Source of the DNA: Chlorobium sp.
GTDB taxonomy: Bacteria; Bacteroidota; Chlorobiia; Chlorobiales; Chlorobiaceae
DNA: 64,000 nt
Assembly: GCA_005862225.1 (NCBI GenBank)
Contig: SZXV01000007.1
Span: forward strand, 16,226 to 80,225
Reading direction: 5' to 3'
A program made the position numbers and the translations under genes. Each line of letters begins with the position of its first letter. Positions within the stretch are counted from its first letter, which is position 1. Below are positions 18,275 to 26,121 of this stretch, in pieces. Below the pieces are notes generated by a model. It was not told the origin of the DNA. It saw only the letters and a program-made list of their open reading frames with translations, and ran no database searches.

Positions 18275-19477
18275 TTGGAGCAAAATACCTACAATCAATG
18301 CCCGGTCTGCGGCTATCCACTCTCTCACAACAGTGCGATATGCCCTCGGTGCGGAAACGACATTCTTGAAGATATATCCTCCTTTGACCAGCAATCCCAG
18401 GAACTTCACCATCAAAGCTTAGAGGGTAAAAAAGCAGCGTGGTATACCCGCTGCCTTACTGAAAAGCTTAATGTCAGCACAAACGATCTGATTCCTCCGT
18501 CAGGAGAGCACGCCCATCAGGAAAGTCCACGCCAGATATTCAATCGATCTGATGAAATTGACTACCTTCGCCGTGTCTCAAGAGCTGAACTGCTTCAGGA
18601 AAGTGGCGCACGAAAAAAGTGGTGGAACTCACTGACCTCTGACTGGAAAGAGGTGGTTAAAACAACCCTGAAAGTGCTCAAGGATCCATCAGATCAGGAG
18701 CTGCTTGACTTTTTTGAAACAACACATCTCCGGTGTGACAACCGCAGAATTCATAATCTTCTCCCTGTACGGGTTCTTGAAAAGCTCCAGCAACTCCGTT
18801 GCGATGAGTCCCCTGTCGAAGATCTCGAACCACTGCAGCACCTGAAGATGCTGCAACGCCTTTACGCATTTGACTGCGACTTTGCATCGCTCGAACCTCT
18901 GCGCAATATTACAAGCCTGAAGCTTCTCTGGATCTCAAGCACCCAGGTCAGCTCCCTTGAGCCGATCAGCCAGCTTTTCAAGCTTGAAGAGCTTTATTGC
19001 TCCGAAACCATGATCACCGACCTCTCTCCTCTGAAAGATCTCGTCAATCTTGAAAAACTGAGCTGTTACAAGACCGGCATCACCTCTCTTGAACCAATCG
19101 CTCATCTCGAAAATCTTATTGAGCTCGGCATAGACAATTCAAAGATTACTGATCTCACTCCGCTGGCGGGCCTCAACAGTCTCGAATATCTCCGCTGCAA
19201 CAAAACCGGCATCAGAAATATCGACGCATTAAGCGCTCTGACCGAACTTCGGGAGCTGAGTCTGGCAAATACCCGCCTTACCTCTATTGAGCCACTGGAG
19301 GAGCTTGTCAACCTTGAAGAACTTGATCTATCAAACACGCTCATCGAATCGATCGGCCCGATCATGAGCCTTCAGCATCTTGAAAAAATCCAACTCCCGG
19401 CCGACAGGATTCCAGAAGAAGAGATTGAACGCTTTCTTGAGCTTCACCCGGATTGCGAAGTAGATCTCAAAGCATAG
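18275..19477 (+). CDS. Double zinc-ribbon protein with leucine-rich repeats
   Basis: A 400-residue protein. A four-cysteine zinc ribbon (CPVCGYPLSHNSAICPRCG) occupies residues 9-27. A charged helical middle follows, then about nine leucine-rich repeats of 22 residues (LEELYCSETMITDLSPLKDL and similar) from about residue 175 to the end, resembling internalin-type repeats. No signal peptide, so it is probably cytosolic and a protein-binding scaffold. The start is uncertain: no ATG or GTG is available in frame near the ribbon, and TTG at 18275 is the best candidate. It is followed, about 180 bases on, by the caspase-like gene on the same strand. Confidence 0.65.
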   Translation: MEQNTYNQCPVCGYPLSHNSAICPRCGNDILEDISSFDQQSQELHHQSLEGKKAAWYTRCLTEKLNVSTNDLIPPSGEHAHQESPRQIFNRSDEIDYLRRVSRAELLQESGARKKWWNSLTSDWKEVVKTTLKVLKDPSDQELLDFFETTHLRCDNRRIHNLLPVRVLEKLQQLRCDESPVEDLEPLQHLKMLQRLYAFDCDFASLEPLRNITSLKLLWISSTQVSSLEPISQLFKLEELYCSETMITDLSPLKDLVNLEKLSCYKTGITSLEPIAHLENLIELGIDNSKITDLTPLAGLNSLEYLRCNKTGIRNIDALSALTELRELSLANTRLTSIEPLEELVNLEELDLSNTLIESIGPIMSLQHLEKIQLPADRIPEEEIERFLELHPDCEVDLKA

Positions 19478-19655
19478 ATTAAAACACACTGATTCTTCGT
19501 GTCGCTCACGTTTTTCCATTAGAAGATTTTGGCTTGAAGGACAGATTTACTATCATTACTTCAGGGTTTTTTCACGTCAACGAACACCGCAGAAGCAAAA
19601 AACCGAATTTAACCCTGCGGCTCTTTTCACAATATTAAATAACGGAGTAGTGCTC

Positions 19656-20510
19656 ATGGCAAAAAAAGCTTTTCTTGTCGGGGTCAATGATTATGCCCCA
19701 ATTGGCGCCGGAGGACCTGATCTGCGTGGATGCGTGAACGATGTTCAGGATATGGCAAATACACTTTCTGTTCTTGGGATTATCCCGGCAAACCCGACGA
19801 ACATGAAAATTCTTACCGATTCACGGGCAACCAGGGCTGCAATTATGGCCGGACTGAAGTGGTTGATCACAGGAGCACAGGCTGGCGACGTTTTGGTTTT
19901 TCACTACTCTGGCCACGGCTCACAAGTTGTGGATGTTGACGGCGACGAACCTGATGGAAAAGACGAAACCATTTGTCCGCACGACTTTGCAACCGCAGGC
20001 ATGATAAAAGATGATGATTTACGTGCCGTATTTTCAACGCTGCCAGCAGGGGTAAATTTGGACGTCATTCTCGATTCCTGCCATTCCGGCAGCGGCACCA
20101 GAGAGCTGTCTGCCCTCGCCGCAACACCCGAAGAGTTATCGGTCTCCTATCGCTTCGTTGAACCGCCCATTGATGTAAGCTTCTTCCTTGATTCCAATCC
20201 TTCACTCCCGGTCCGTGGTATACTCAAAAAGAAAAAGGGAGCGAAAGATGTAAGCCTGGCGCCAGGATTGAACCACGTCCTGTGGGCAGGATGCCGCGAT
20301 AACCAGACCTCAGCCGAAGCCTCAATTGGGGGCGTTTACCGGGGATTGTTCACCCTGAACTTCTGCAAAATTCTGAGAGCTGCGGGTGTCACCATCACAA
20401 GAAAAAACCTCGACATCCAGATTTGCAGAAATATTAAAGCTCTGGGTTATGCGCAGGTTCCACAACTTGAAGGCGTAGCAGCATCACTTGGTGAAAAAGT
20501 CTTTACCTGA
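19656..20510 (+). CDS. Caspase-family (peptidase C14, metacaspase-like) protease
   Basis: A 284-residue protein starting at the ATG at 19656 (GGAG at 19643-19646). The caspase fold is recognised from KKAFLVGVNDY at the first strand, the catalytic histidine in HYSGHGS (His87), the acidic DVDGDEPDGKDE loop, and the catalytic cysteine in DSCHSG (Cys142), all in the order of bacterial type I metacaspase-like proteins. No transmembrane or signal segment and no fused adaptor domain, so its activator must come in trans. It converges with ogt and lies close to the NACHT gene. Bacterial caspase homologues are often effectors of immune or cell-death systems, but that role here is inference. Confidence 0.85.
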   Translation: MAKKAFLVGVNDYAPIGAGGPDLRGCVNDVQDMANTLSVLGIIPANPTNMKILTDSRATRAAIMAGLKWLITGAQAGDVLVFHYSGHGSQVVDVDGDEPDGKDETICPHDFATAGMIKDDDLRAVFSTLPAGVNLDVILDSCHSGSGTRELSALAATPEELSVSYRFVEPPIDVSFFLDSNPSLPVRGILKKKKGAKDVSLAPGLNHVLWAGCRDNQTSAEASIGGVYRGLFTLNFCKILRAAGVTITRKNLDIQICRNIKALGYAQVPQLEGVAASLGEKVFT

Positions 20511-20532
20511 GTTTGTTTGAAACATCTCTGCT

Positions 20533-20556
20533 GCCCCTCCCATTTTCGGGCGGGGC
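20533..20556. terminator. GC-rich hairpin between convergent caspase and ogt genes
   Basis: GCCCCTCCC (20533-20541) faces GGGCGGGGC (20548-20556) with one mismatch and a 6-base loop. It sits between two convergent stop codons, where a bidirectional terminator is expected. There is no good T tract on either side, so termination is only probable. Confidence 0.45.
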
Positions 20557-20563
20557 GACAGAT

Positions 20564-21025
20564 TTACACCTCCCGCTCAAGATCCAGCAACATCTTCTTC
20601 AATACCAAACCTCCACGATACCCGGTCAGCTTGCCATTGCTGCCGATTACCCTGTGGCATGGAATAAAAATCGGCAAAGGATTTCGATGATTTGCCATCC
20701 CCACCGCCCTGACCGCACGAGGATTTCCGATGGAAACCGCAACATCACGATAGCTTGCCGTCGTCCCGCAGGGTATTGTGGCGAGAAACTGCCAGACCGC
20801 CTGCATAAATGGAGTTCCCGCAGAAGCGAGCGGCAGTGAAAACGTTCTGAGATCACCCTCAAGGTACCAGTTCAACTGCCGGAAAGCCTCATGAAGCAAA
20901 GCCGTTTCTCCTTGTTCAACACCAACAGGGAGCGAGTCCTGCTCAAAATAGAGATTGGTTATGCACTCGTTATGTTCGGCTATGCCTACAGTGCCGATCA
21001 GGGTGGTTTGAATATGGAGCTTCAT
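20564..21025 (-). CDS. ogt: Methylated-DNA--protein-cysteine S-methyltransferase
   Basis: A 153-residue suicide DNA-repair protein that transfers alkyl groups from O6-alkylguanine to its own cysteine. The active-site motif IPCHRVIG places the acceptor Cys at residue 123. FMQAVWQFLATIPCGTTASY (helix-turn-helix region) and YRGGLVLKKMLL follow the normal order of the one-domain Ogt/MGT family. Its ATG shares bases with the stop codon of a 57-residue upstream frame (ATGA), so translation is coupled to that fragment. Confidence 0.9.
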   Translation of the reverse strand: MKLHIQTTLIGTVGIAEHNECITNLYFEQDSLPVGVEQGETALLHEAFRQLNWYLEGDLRTFSLPLASAGTPFMQAVWQFLATIPCGTTASYRDVAVSIGNPRAVRAVGMANHRNPLPIFIPCHRVIGSNGKLTGYRGGLVLKKMLLDLEREV

Positions 21026-21195
21026 TGTCTCTTCTGTTTACCGTCCTCAAGCATCCGCCCCACATAACTCTCTCCATCCTCCTCCTGAAACAGGATATTG
21101 CGCCGCTGCATCTCCGGCTTTAAATCGAGGTTAGACTGGTCGAGCCGAAACAGCTCAATCAACAGGGTCTTCAGCTTGTCATAGTTCCGGGTCAT
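21022..21195 (-). CDS. 57-residue frame resembling the N-terminus of type III-like DNA methyltransferases
   Basis: ATG at 21195, stop overlapping the ogt start. The protein begins MTRNYDKLKTLLIELFRLDQ, which closely resembles the first helices of large adenine methyltransferases of type III restriction-modification systems (NYxKLKxLLxELFQLDQADLDFGIYR). The continuing family sequence is lost after SNLDLKPEMQ, so this is probably a truncated remnant kept as a leader for ogt. It has no catalytic motif. It is below usual gene-finder limits and could be unexpressed. Confidence 0.4.
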   Translation of the reverse strand: MTRNYDKLKTLLIELFRLDQSNLDLKPEMQRRNILFQEEDGESYVGRMLEDGKQKRQ

Positions 21196-21343
21196 AACAT
21201 ATTTTCTGCTTTGTTCTCCCCTGTTGGGAGATTATTTTACGGCACATCGGGTGGTAAAAAAATTTTCCAGCCTCCCAATGTCAGTTTTTCCTGGTCGAGT
21301 GAGTTTCTTTTTTCAGGGTTCCAGATATCAGGGGATCAGATTT

Positions 21344-24300
21344 TCAGGAAGAGGGACTGGAACGCACCACTCGAATACCCACAACGCTGCCCCCGAAGCC
21401 CGGGTTGCAGTAGTAGTCCCGGGAGGAGCAGCGCAGGGCATCAGCATTACTGCTATAATACGATCCGCCCCGTTGTGAACGCCAGTCTTCACCTTTTTTA
21501 TACAAATCCTCCGTCCACTCCCACACATTGCCCGCCATATCATGTAACCCTTCTGGTGTAGCGCCTTCAGGGTAACGACCTGTCGGTGTTGTGGAACCCT
21601 CATTTTGATTATAATTGGCAAGTGTTGGCGAGGGCTCTTTATCGCCCCACGGATACAGTCTGCTCTCTTTTCCACCTGCGGCATATTCCCACTCTTTTTC
21701 AGTTGGCAGACGATACAGATTGGTCTTTGCGCTATCACTCTCCAGCAATGAGAGCCACAGGCAATATGCCCGGGCGGCATACCAGGTTGGACGAAGCACC
21801 GGCTGATCATCCTTGTTAAACTGTTTGTCATCATCAAAAGGAGAACGAAATCGTGTTGCCAGCGATATTTCTTTCTTTATAAAGTCGCTGAAGCCCTTGA
21901 TACTCTCAGCAAGGGCACGCAGGCTTTTTTTGTAAGTTTCAAACGGCAGTATGGCGGAATAACCGGCCTCTTTTGAATCCAGATAGTTGATAAACTGACG
22001 GTAGTGCTTGTTGGTCACCGTGTATTTTGCAACGTAGATATCATCCACTGTTTCCTGCTTTTTCGTCAATGAGGAGGTGAAGGTTCCCCCCTTGATAAGA
22101 ATATAGTGAGCACCCAACTTGTCCATTATGATCGAGGCATTTGCTCCACAACTCTCACGATTGCTGACTCCACCTGGCCGCTCTGCAACAGTCACAATAT
22201 CACATGCAACATCCAGCGCTTCGGTTTTTTTCTCAAAGGGAGCATCAAGAAACTTTCGAACAGCATCGAGGGCATCCTGATTGCCGATGGCTTTCAGGCA
22301 TTGCATAATGTAGCGCTGCCGGTTTGTTGTGGTCGCCGAATCAAGCAACTTCTTCTGAAATGCATCCGTCTTTGTCTGCCGTGCCTCTTTGATAAGCGTG
22401 ACCAGTAAATCCTGCTGCTTTTGATTCAACGTGGCGCTGACCTCTGTATCGAACAGCTTCCCCATAAAGGCATCAAAGGCGTTGGCATCAACCTCGGCGA
22501 TATAAAAACGGAGGGGCTCTTCCCACCAGTCTTTGCCGAAATTGCTCACCAGCTTGTCGAGATGGCCCGTGCTGCTGTGCATTTTTTTCTCAAGCTGCAA
22601 GCCTGCCATGTACTCACGGAACGATTTGTGCCGGAACCGATACTCCTTATCACCATAGGCCACCAGTAAAGCCGCGCGATCAATCAGGTTCTCACAGAAC
22701 TTCTCGACTGAAGGGGGATCATGAAGCGTTTTCAGGTGTTTCTGCATCTCCGCCTGCATCAGCGCCTTGTCAGCCTCATCCTTTTCGAGATCCTCCTGCA
22801 TCCAGAGCGATACCGGTGTCAGGACTCGCCGGGCATCTTCAGCGCCGAGCAGGGGATAGATCTCTTTTTGGCGGTCGCGATAGTCAAGAATATAGTTCAC
22901 TGCGGCATTGTATAACTCTGAACGGGTTTTCGGCAGGTACTGGCGATCTTTCCAGAGAATCGCCATAATCTGCAACAGCATGGGAACTGCGGCCAACATG
23001 CGCAAACTCTGGTTCTCTTCCCTCTCCAGAAACTCAATAATGGTAGCGGCTTTCGTTGCGGCTGTTTTTGCCTGCTCCTCTCTCCACTCCTGAAGCGTTT
23101 TTGTTGAAGGACGAAGTTCACGGCACAAGACCGAGCTGAACCACTTCTCCAGAAACTCTTTCTGCTGATCCGGTGAAAAATCCATGATATCAGCACGCAC
23201 ATGGCGGGATCGAAGCTCTATCCCGTCCCCTTTCCGGTAGCCGGTATAACGGGAGGTGACCACCACCTTTGCTTTTTCAAAACCGCTGACAATCCGGTCA
23301 ATCCAGTCGCAAGCCTTGATGCGCTGCTGCGGGTCGCTGATTTCGTCAAGGCCATCAAGCAGAAGGAGGGTTTGACGGTTATGCAGCCACTCAAAGAAAA
23401 CAGTTTCCGCTATACCAAGAGAGTGCTTTTCACTCCATGCAAAGAGGTTGGCTGAAAGGGTATCAATATCTGCGCCTTTTTTGACCAGCTCGCGCAAGGG
23501 GAGATAAAAAACCAGAACAGGCTCCTTGAACCCAAGTGTGGTGTAGTGCTCATTTTCGAGGCATGAAAGAGCATAGTGTTTGAGCAGGGTTGTTTTGCCG
23601 GAACCGGGATCGCCGATAACCAGCAGGAGAGGACAGGTTTCAAAGACAAGGCTGACCACCTCTACAGGGTTACGAATCCGCTCATCCTGTTGCGATTCGT
23701 CACTGACTTTAGGGCTCCACCGCATATCGCTGCGCCAGGTATCGGAAATACGCAGAGAGACAAAAGTGTCGGTCAGGGTTACCGGAATGTTCTCAAGCGC
23801 ATGAGTGCCCAGCAGGCTGATGGTGCCAAGTTCGGTTTTGAGCGCCCCCTGATAACGGCGCAACTCTTCGGCATTGTTTGACAGCTCCGCAGTCGGGTGA
23901 GTTATATCAACGGAAAGAATATCGGCGATGGCAATCCGAACCTTTTCGCGAACAATGGTTTTGAGATGCTCACTATCCTCATAAAGCGGGCAGGGTGTTA
24001 CTGAAGATGAGTCGGGGTTTGTCCACTCCGTCGTCAGCTCTTCCTGGCGCTCCAGTAATGTCGTCCAATCGCGTGCCGCCTGCAGTTTTGCCTGGGCATT
24101 TGGAAACTTTGCCTGAAGTGGAGATGTCTCAGGGAAAAACGCAAAAACATGGGACTGTACTGCTTTGCTCCCCTTTCTGGCCTTCTCAAGCTCTTGCCAG
24201 GTCACCTTTCCAACCCGCTCCCTGAAAACAAAAATGGCTATCTGTGCTTTGTCAAGCGCGGGAGTAACTGCCCTCTCCTGGCCTCCGGGTAGCGCCAGAG

Positions 24301-24517
24301 CATCGAGTGTCCACTCCCACAGCCTGAGACGCTTGAAAATTGAACGATGACCGTTAGATTTCAGTAGTAGCCGGAAGTCCTTTTCGATCTCCGATTGCAG
24401 CTCAAGAATGGCATTTGCTTCCGCAGAAGCGTCGTCGCTGTGCCCGATGAAAATCAGCAGCTCATCGGGCGGGAATTCATGGGATTCAGGCAACATGAAT
24501 TTGGTATCTGATTGCAT
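21344..24517 (-). CDS. NACHT (STAND) ATPase with C-terminal FGE-sulfatase/C-type-lectin-fold domain, DGR-like target
   Basis: A 1057-residue protein. Residues about 18-135 form an N-terminal module (LLIFIGHSDDAS ... IAIFVFRERVGKVTWQELEK) reminiscent of TIR-like/DUF4062 sensor or effector domains. The NACHT ATPase follows, with P-loop VIGDPGSGKTT near residue 305 and Walker B LLLLDGLDEIS near 385. A helical region spans to about 780. Then comes an FGE-sulfatase domain (about 790-1057: ILIKGGTFTSS, LPTEKEWEYAAGG, GLHDMAGNVWEWTEDLY, QRGGSYYSS). The last 45 residues match the layout of DGR variable regions: RGGS, a variable block, LRC, SR, a second variable block, then GIRVVRSS. Such STAND proteins typically sense a ligand, oligomerise and trigger an effector. 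The cellular role here is inferred. Confidence 0.85.
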   Translation of the reverse strand: MQSDTKFMLPESHEFPPDELLIFIGHSDDASAEANAILELQSEIEKDFRLLLKSNGHRSIFKRLRLWEWTLDALALPGGQERAVTPALDKAQIAIFVFRERVGKVTWQELEKARKGSKAVQSHVFAFFPETSPLQAKFPNAQAKLQAARDWTTLLERQEELTTEWTNPDSSSVTPCPLYEDSEHLKTIVREKVRIAIADILSVDITHPTAELSNNAEELRRYQGALKTELGTISLLGTHALENIPVTLTDTFVSLRISDTWRSDMRWSPKVSDESQQDERIRNPVEVVSLVFETCPLLLVIGDPGSGKTTLLKHYALSCLENEHYTTLGFKEPVLVFYLPLRELVKKGADIDTLSANLFAWSEKHSLGIAETVFFEWLHNRQTLLLLDGLDEISDPQQRIKACDWIDRIVSGFEKAKVVVTSRYTGYRKGDGIELRSRHVRADIMDFSPDQQKEFLEKWFSSVLCRELRPSTKTLQEWREEQAKTAATKAATIIEFLEREENQSLRMLAAVPMLLQIMAILWKDRQYLPKTRSELYNAAVNYILDYRDRQKEIYPLLGAEDARRVLTPVSLWMQEDLEKDEADKALMQAEMQKHLKTLHDPPSVEKFCENLIDRAALLVAYGDKEYRFRHKSFREYMAGLQLEKKMHSSTGHLDKLVSNFGKDWWEEPLRFYIAEVDANAFDAFMGKLFDTEVSATLNQKQQDLLVTLIKEARQTKTDAFQKKLLDSATTTNRQRYIMQCLKAIGNQDALDAVRKFLDAPFEKKTEALDVACDIVTVAERPGGVSNRESCGANASIIMDKLGAHYILIKGGTFTSSLTKKQETVDDIYVAKYTVTNKHYRQFINYLDSKEAGYSAILPFETYKKSLRALAESIKGFSDFIKKEISLATRFRSPFDDDKQFNKDDQPVLRPTWYAARAYCLWLSLLESDSAKTNLYRLPTEKEWEYAAGGKESRLYPWGDKEPSPTLANYNQNEGSTTPTGRYPEGATPEGLHDMAGNVWEWTEDLYKKGEDWRSQRGGSYYSSNADALRCSSRDYYCNPGFGGSVVGIRVVRSSPSS
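21347..21480 (-). repeat. Candidate DGR variable region at the 3' end of the NACHT-FGE gene
   Basis: The region encodes the C-terminus of the lectin-fold domain. All eight codons between the RGGS and ALRC motifs, except the alanine before LRC, belong to a block ending uniformly in C or T. The first five codons after the SR pair also end in C or T, as expected when AAC/AAT codons of a template are mutagenised at adenines. The conserved frame RGGS/LRC/SR/GIRVVRS matches known FGE-type DGR targets. Downstream sequence rich in CTGA and CCCTG repeats (21300-21343, minus strand) is where an IMH-like element would lie. No template repeat or reverse transcriptase is in the window. Confidence 0.5.
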
Positions 24518-24624
24518 GAGATCGAATAAATTGACTTGTTGACTTTCGGGCTTTTATCTGCTCATTACAGCAAATTCAGCGGGAGTTCTTTTCTCTTGGG
24601 AACTGTTTGACAATGGATGATCTG

Positions 24625-25812
24625 TCATACTGCATCAATATCAGGAATAACCCTACTCATAAATTCGTCGAAAAGAGGCACTGTGAAGGCCATCACACCA
24701 TGCGAGGGACTGTAGATCATTCCTTTTTTGATGAGCCCTGAACGCACGGAGCTGAGCGCTGTAATTTCAACACCAAGCGCATTGGCAATTTCAGCGGTAC
24801 GATAGGGGCCTGGCCCCAACACTGCCATTGCGCGCAGAAATGTTTTTTCGCGGTCGGGAAGACGGTTAAAGCGCACCCGAAAGAAATTTTCATCCAGACG
24901 GTTGATGACAAGCTTGGTTGTTTTCTCGACAACCGACAAGGTAATGGGTGAACTTTCTGCCTGGTTCCACACCTGATACCCCCACTCCTGAAGAAAATAG
25001 GGATAGCCTTTGGTCAGGCGGAATATTTCGTGGAGGGCTTCAGCGTCAAATGAGACTTCGGCCTCTGCAACTGGTTCCTGAAGTGCTTTGGCGGCATCCT
25101 GCTCATTGAGCGCACCGATGTCGGGAAAATTAAAGAGCCGCTCTGCATAGGACTTTGCCTCACCGGCAAGCCCCGGCAGAATTGGCAGACCTGCGGCAAC
25201 CAGCACAACGGGCAGTTGGCGCTGCTGCATTTTGTGCATGGCCATAATGATGGCATTCAGTTCTGATGAAGAGAGGTACTGAATTTCGTCAATCAGAATG
25301 GCCACAGCGCTCTTGCGCTCCTCGGCCGCTTCACCCACAGCAACAAACAGGCTCGAAAGATCGACCTCCAGGTCTCCACTGTCAGCACTCCCCTTTTCAG
25401 GATCAATATCCAGACCAATCTCAACATCGCCCAGCGATACCTTTACGCCTCCAATGAAGCTTTTCAGCACAGCAAGAGCCCTGCGAACCTTCTCCCCACC
25501 GCCTGCAAGCCTGTCCAAATCGAAAAGAAGCTTGCGCAACTGCGGCACAAGGAGCAACACCAATGACTTGCTCTCCTGCGCTTCAAGAAAAAGAGTACGA
25601 TATCCGTCATGCAGAGCCATCCGCTCCATTTCATTCAGGAGAACTGTTTTGCCTACACCACGCAGTCCTGTCATCATCATGCTCTTTTCGGATCGTTTCA
25701 GGCGCACCCGTCCGAAAAGCACATTGGCAAGCTCCAGAATGGCATCACGTCCTGCCAGTTCGGGAGGAGGAGAGCCAGCGCCGGGAGAGAAGGGATTTCT
25801 GATATTGTCCAT
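24625..25812 (-). CDS. AAA+ ATPase (AAA_16/ORC-like) with C-terminal winged helix
   Basis: A 395-residue protein. RNPFSPGAGSPPPELAGRD at the start is typical of archaeal-type AAA ATPases of the ORC/Cdc6-like group. P-loop TGLRGVGKTVLL is near residue 50, Walker B AILIDEIQYLS near 172, and a sensor region with VLVAAGLPILPGL near 203. A helical lid (LTKGYPYFLQEWG) and a C-terminal winged-helix segment (TAEIANALGVEITALSSVRS) follow. It lies 107 bases upstream of the NACHT gene on the same strand and may be co-transcribed with it. A role in replication seems unlikely; mobile or defence association is more probable. Confidence 0.8.
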   Translation of the reverse strand: MDNIRNPFSPGAGSPPPELAGRDAILELANVLFGRVRLKRSEKSMMMTGLRGVGKTVLLNEMERMALHDGYRTLFLEAQESKSLVLLLVPQLRKLLFDLDRLAGGGEKVRRALAVLKSFIGGVKVSLGDVEIGLDIDPEKGSADSGDLEVDLSSLFVAVGEAAEERKSAVAILIDEIQYLSSSELNAIIMAMHKMQQRQLPVVLVAAGLPILPGLAGEAKSYAERLFNFPDIGALNEQDAAKALQEPVAEAEVSFDAEALHEIFRLTKGYPYFLQEWGYQVWNQAESSPITLSVVEKTTKLVINRLDENFFRVRFNRLPDREKTFLRAMAVLGPGPYRTAEIANALGVEITALSSVRSGLIKKGMIYSPSHGVMAFTVPLFDEFMSRVIPDIDAV

Positions 25813-26121
25813 CGATAATCCTGATTTATTGGAATTTATATTCGATTATACAAGTTTATACATAATTATACAACAATACCAGTATAATTATCCCTCTGCC
25901 CGATCATGCGACAGTCCGTTCAACACTGATACAGAACTAATGTGGTTGCGGGGTTAAGCAGATTTTTGCAGAGAGCCGCGAATTGAGGTGTCGGGAGCAC
26001 CATTGCAGATGCAATCGCTTTCTGTGTATATTCGCTGGAGATATTCAGCAAACCGATCCATTGATGAAAAATCAAAATCGATATTCATGATGGTTAACGT
26101 TTCACATCGAGGTTGAGTGCC
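25813..26121. other. Divergent intergenic region between two ATPase genes
   Basis: An AT-rich stretch of about 300 bases holding the promoters of the leftward ATPase and the rightward DUF1703 gene. A 44-codon minus-strand frame starting near 26090 (MNIDFDFSSMDRFAEYLQ...) lacks a ribosome binding site and resembles nothing I can name. Nothing else stands out. Confidence 0.4.

Noticed and set aside
18253..18422. An ATG-started frame (MNQPALQFW...) before the LRR gene
   Set aside because: It runs out of frame with the zinc ribbon and gives no recognisable protein; the TTG at 18275 fits the domain better.
21197..21343. A template repeat for the NACHT-FGE variable region immediately downstream
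   Set aside because: The sequence shares only short CTGA/CCCTG patterns and does not repeat the RGGS or GIRVV coding parts, so it is at most an IMH-like tail.
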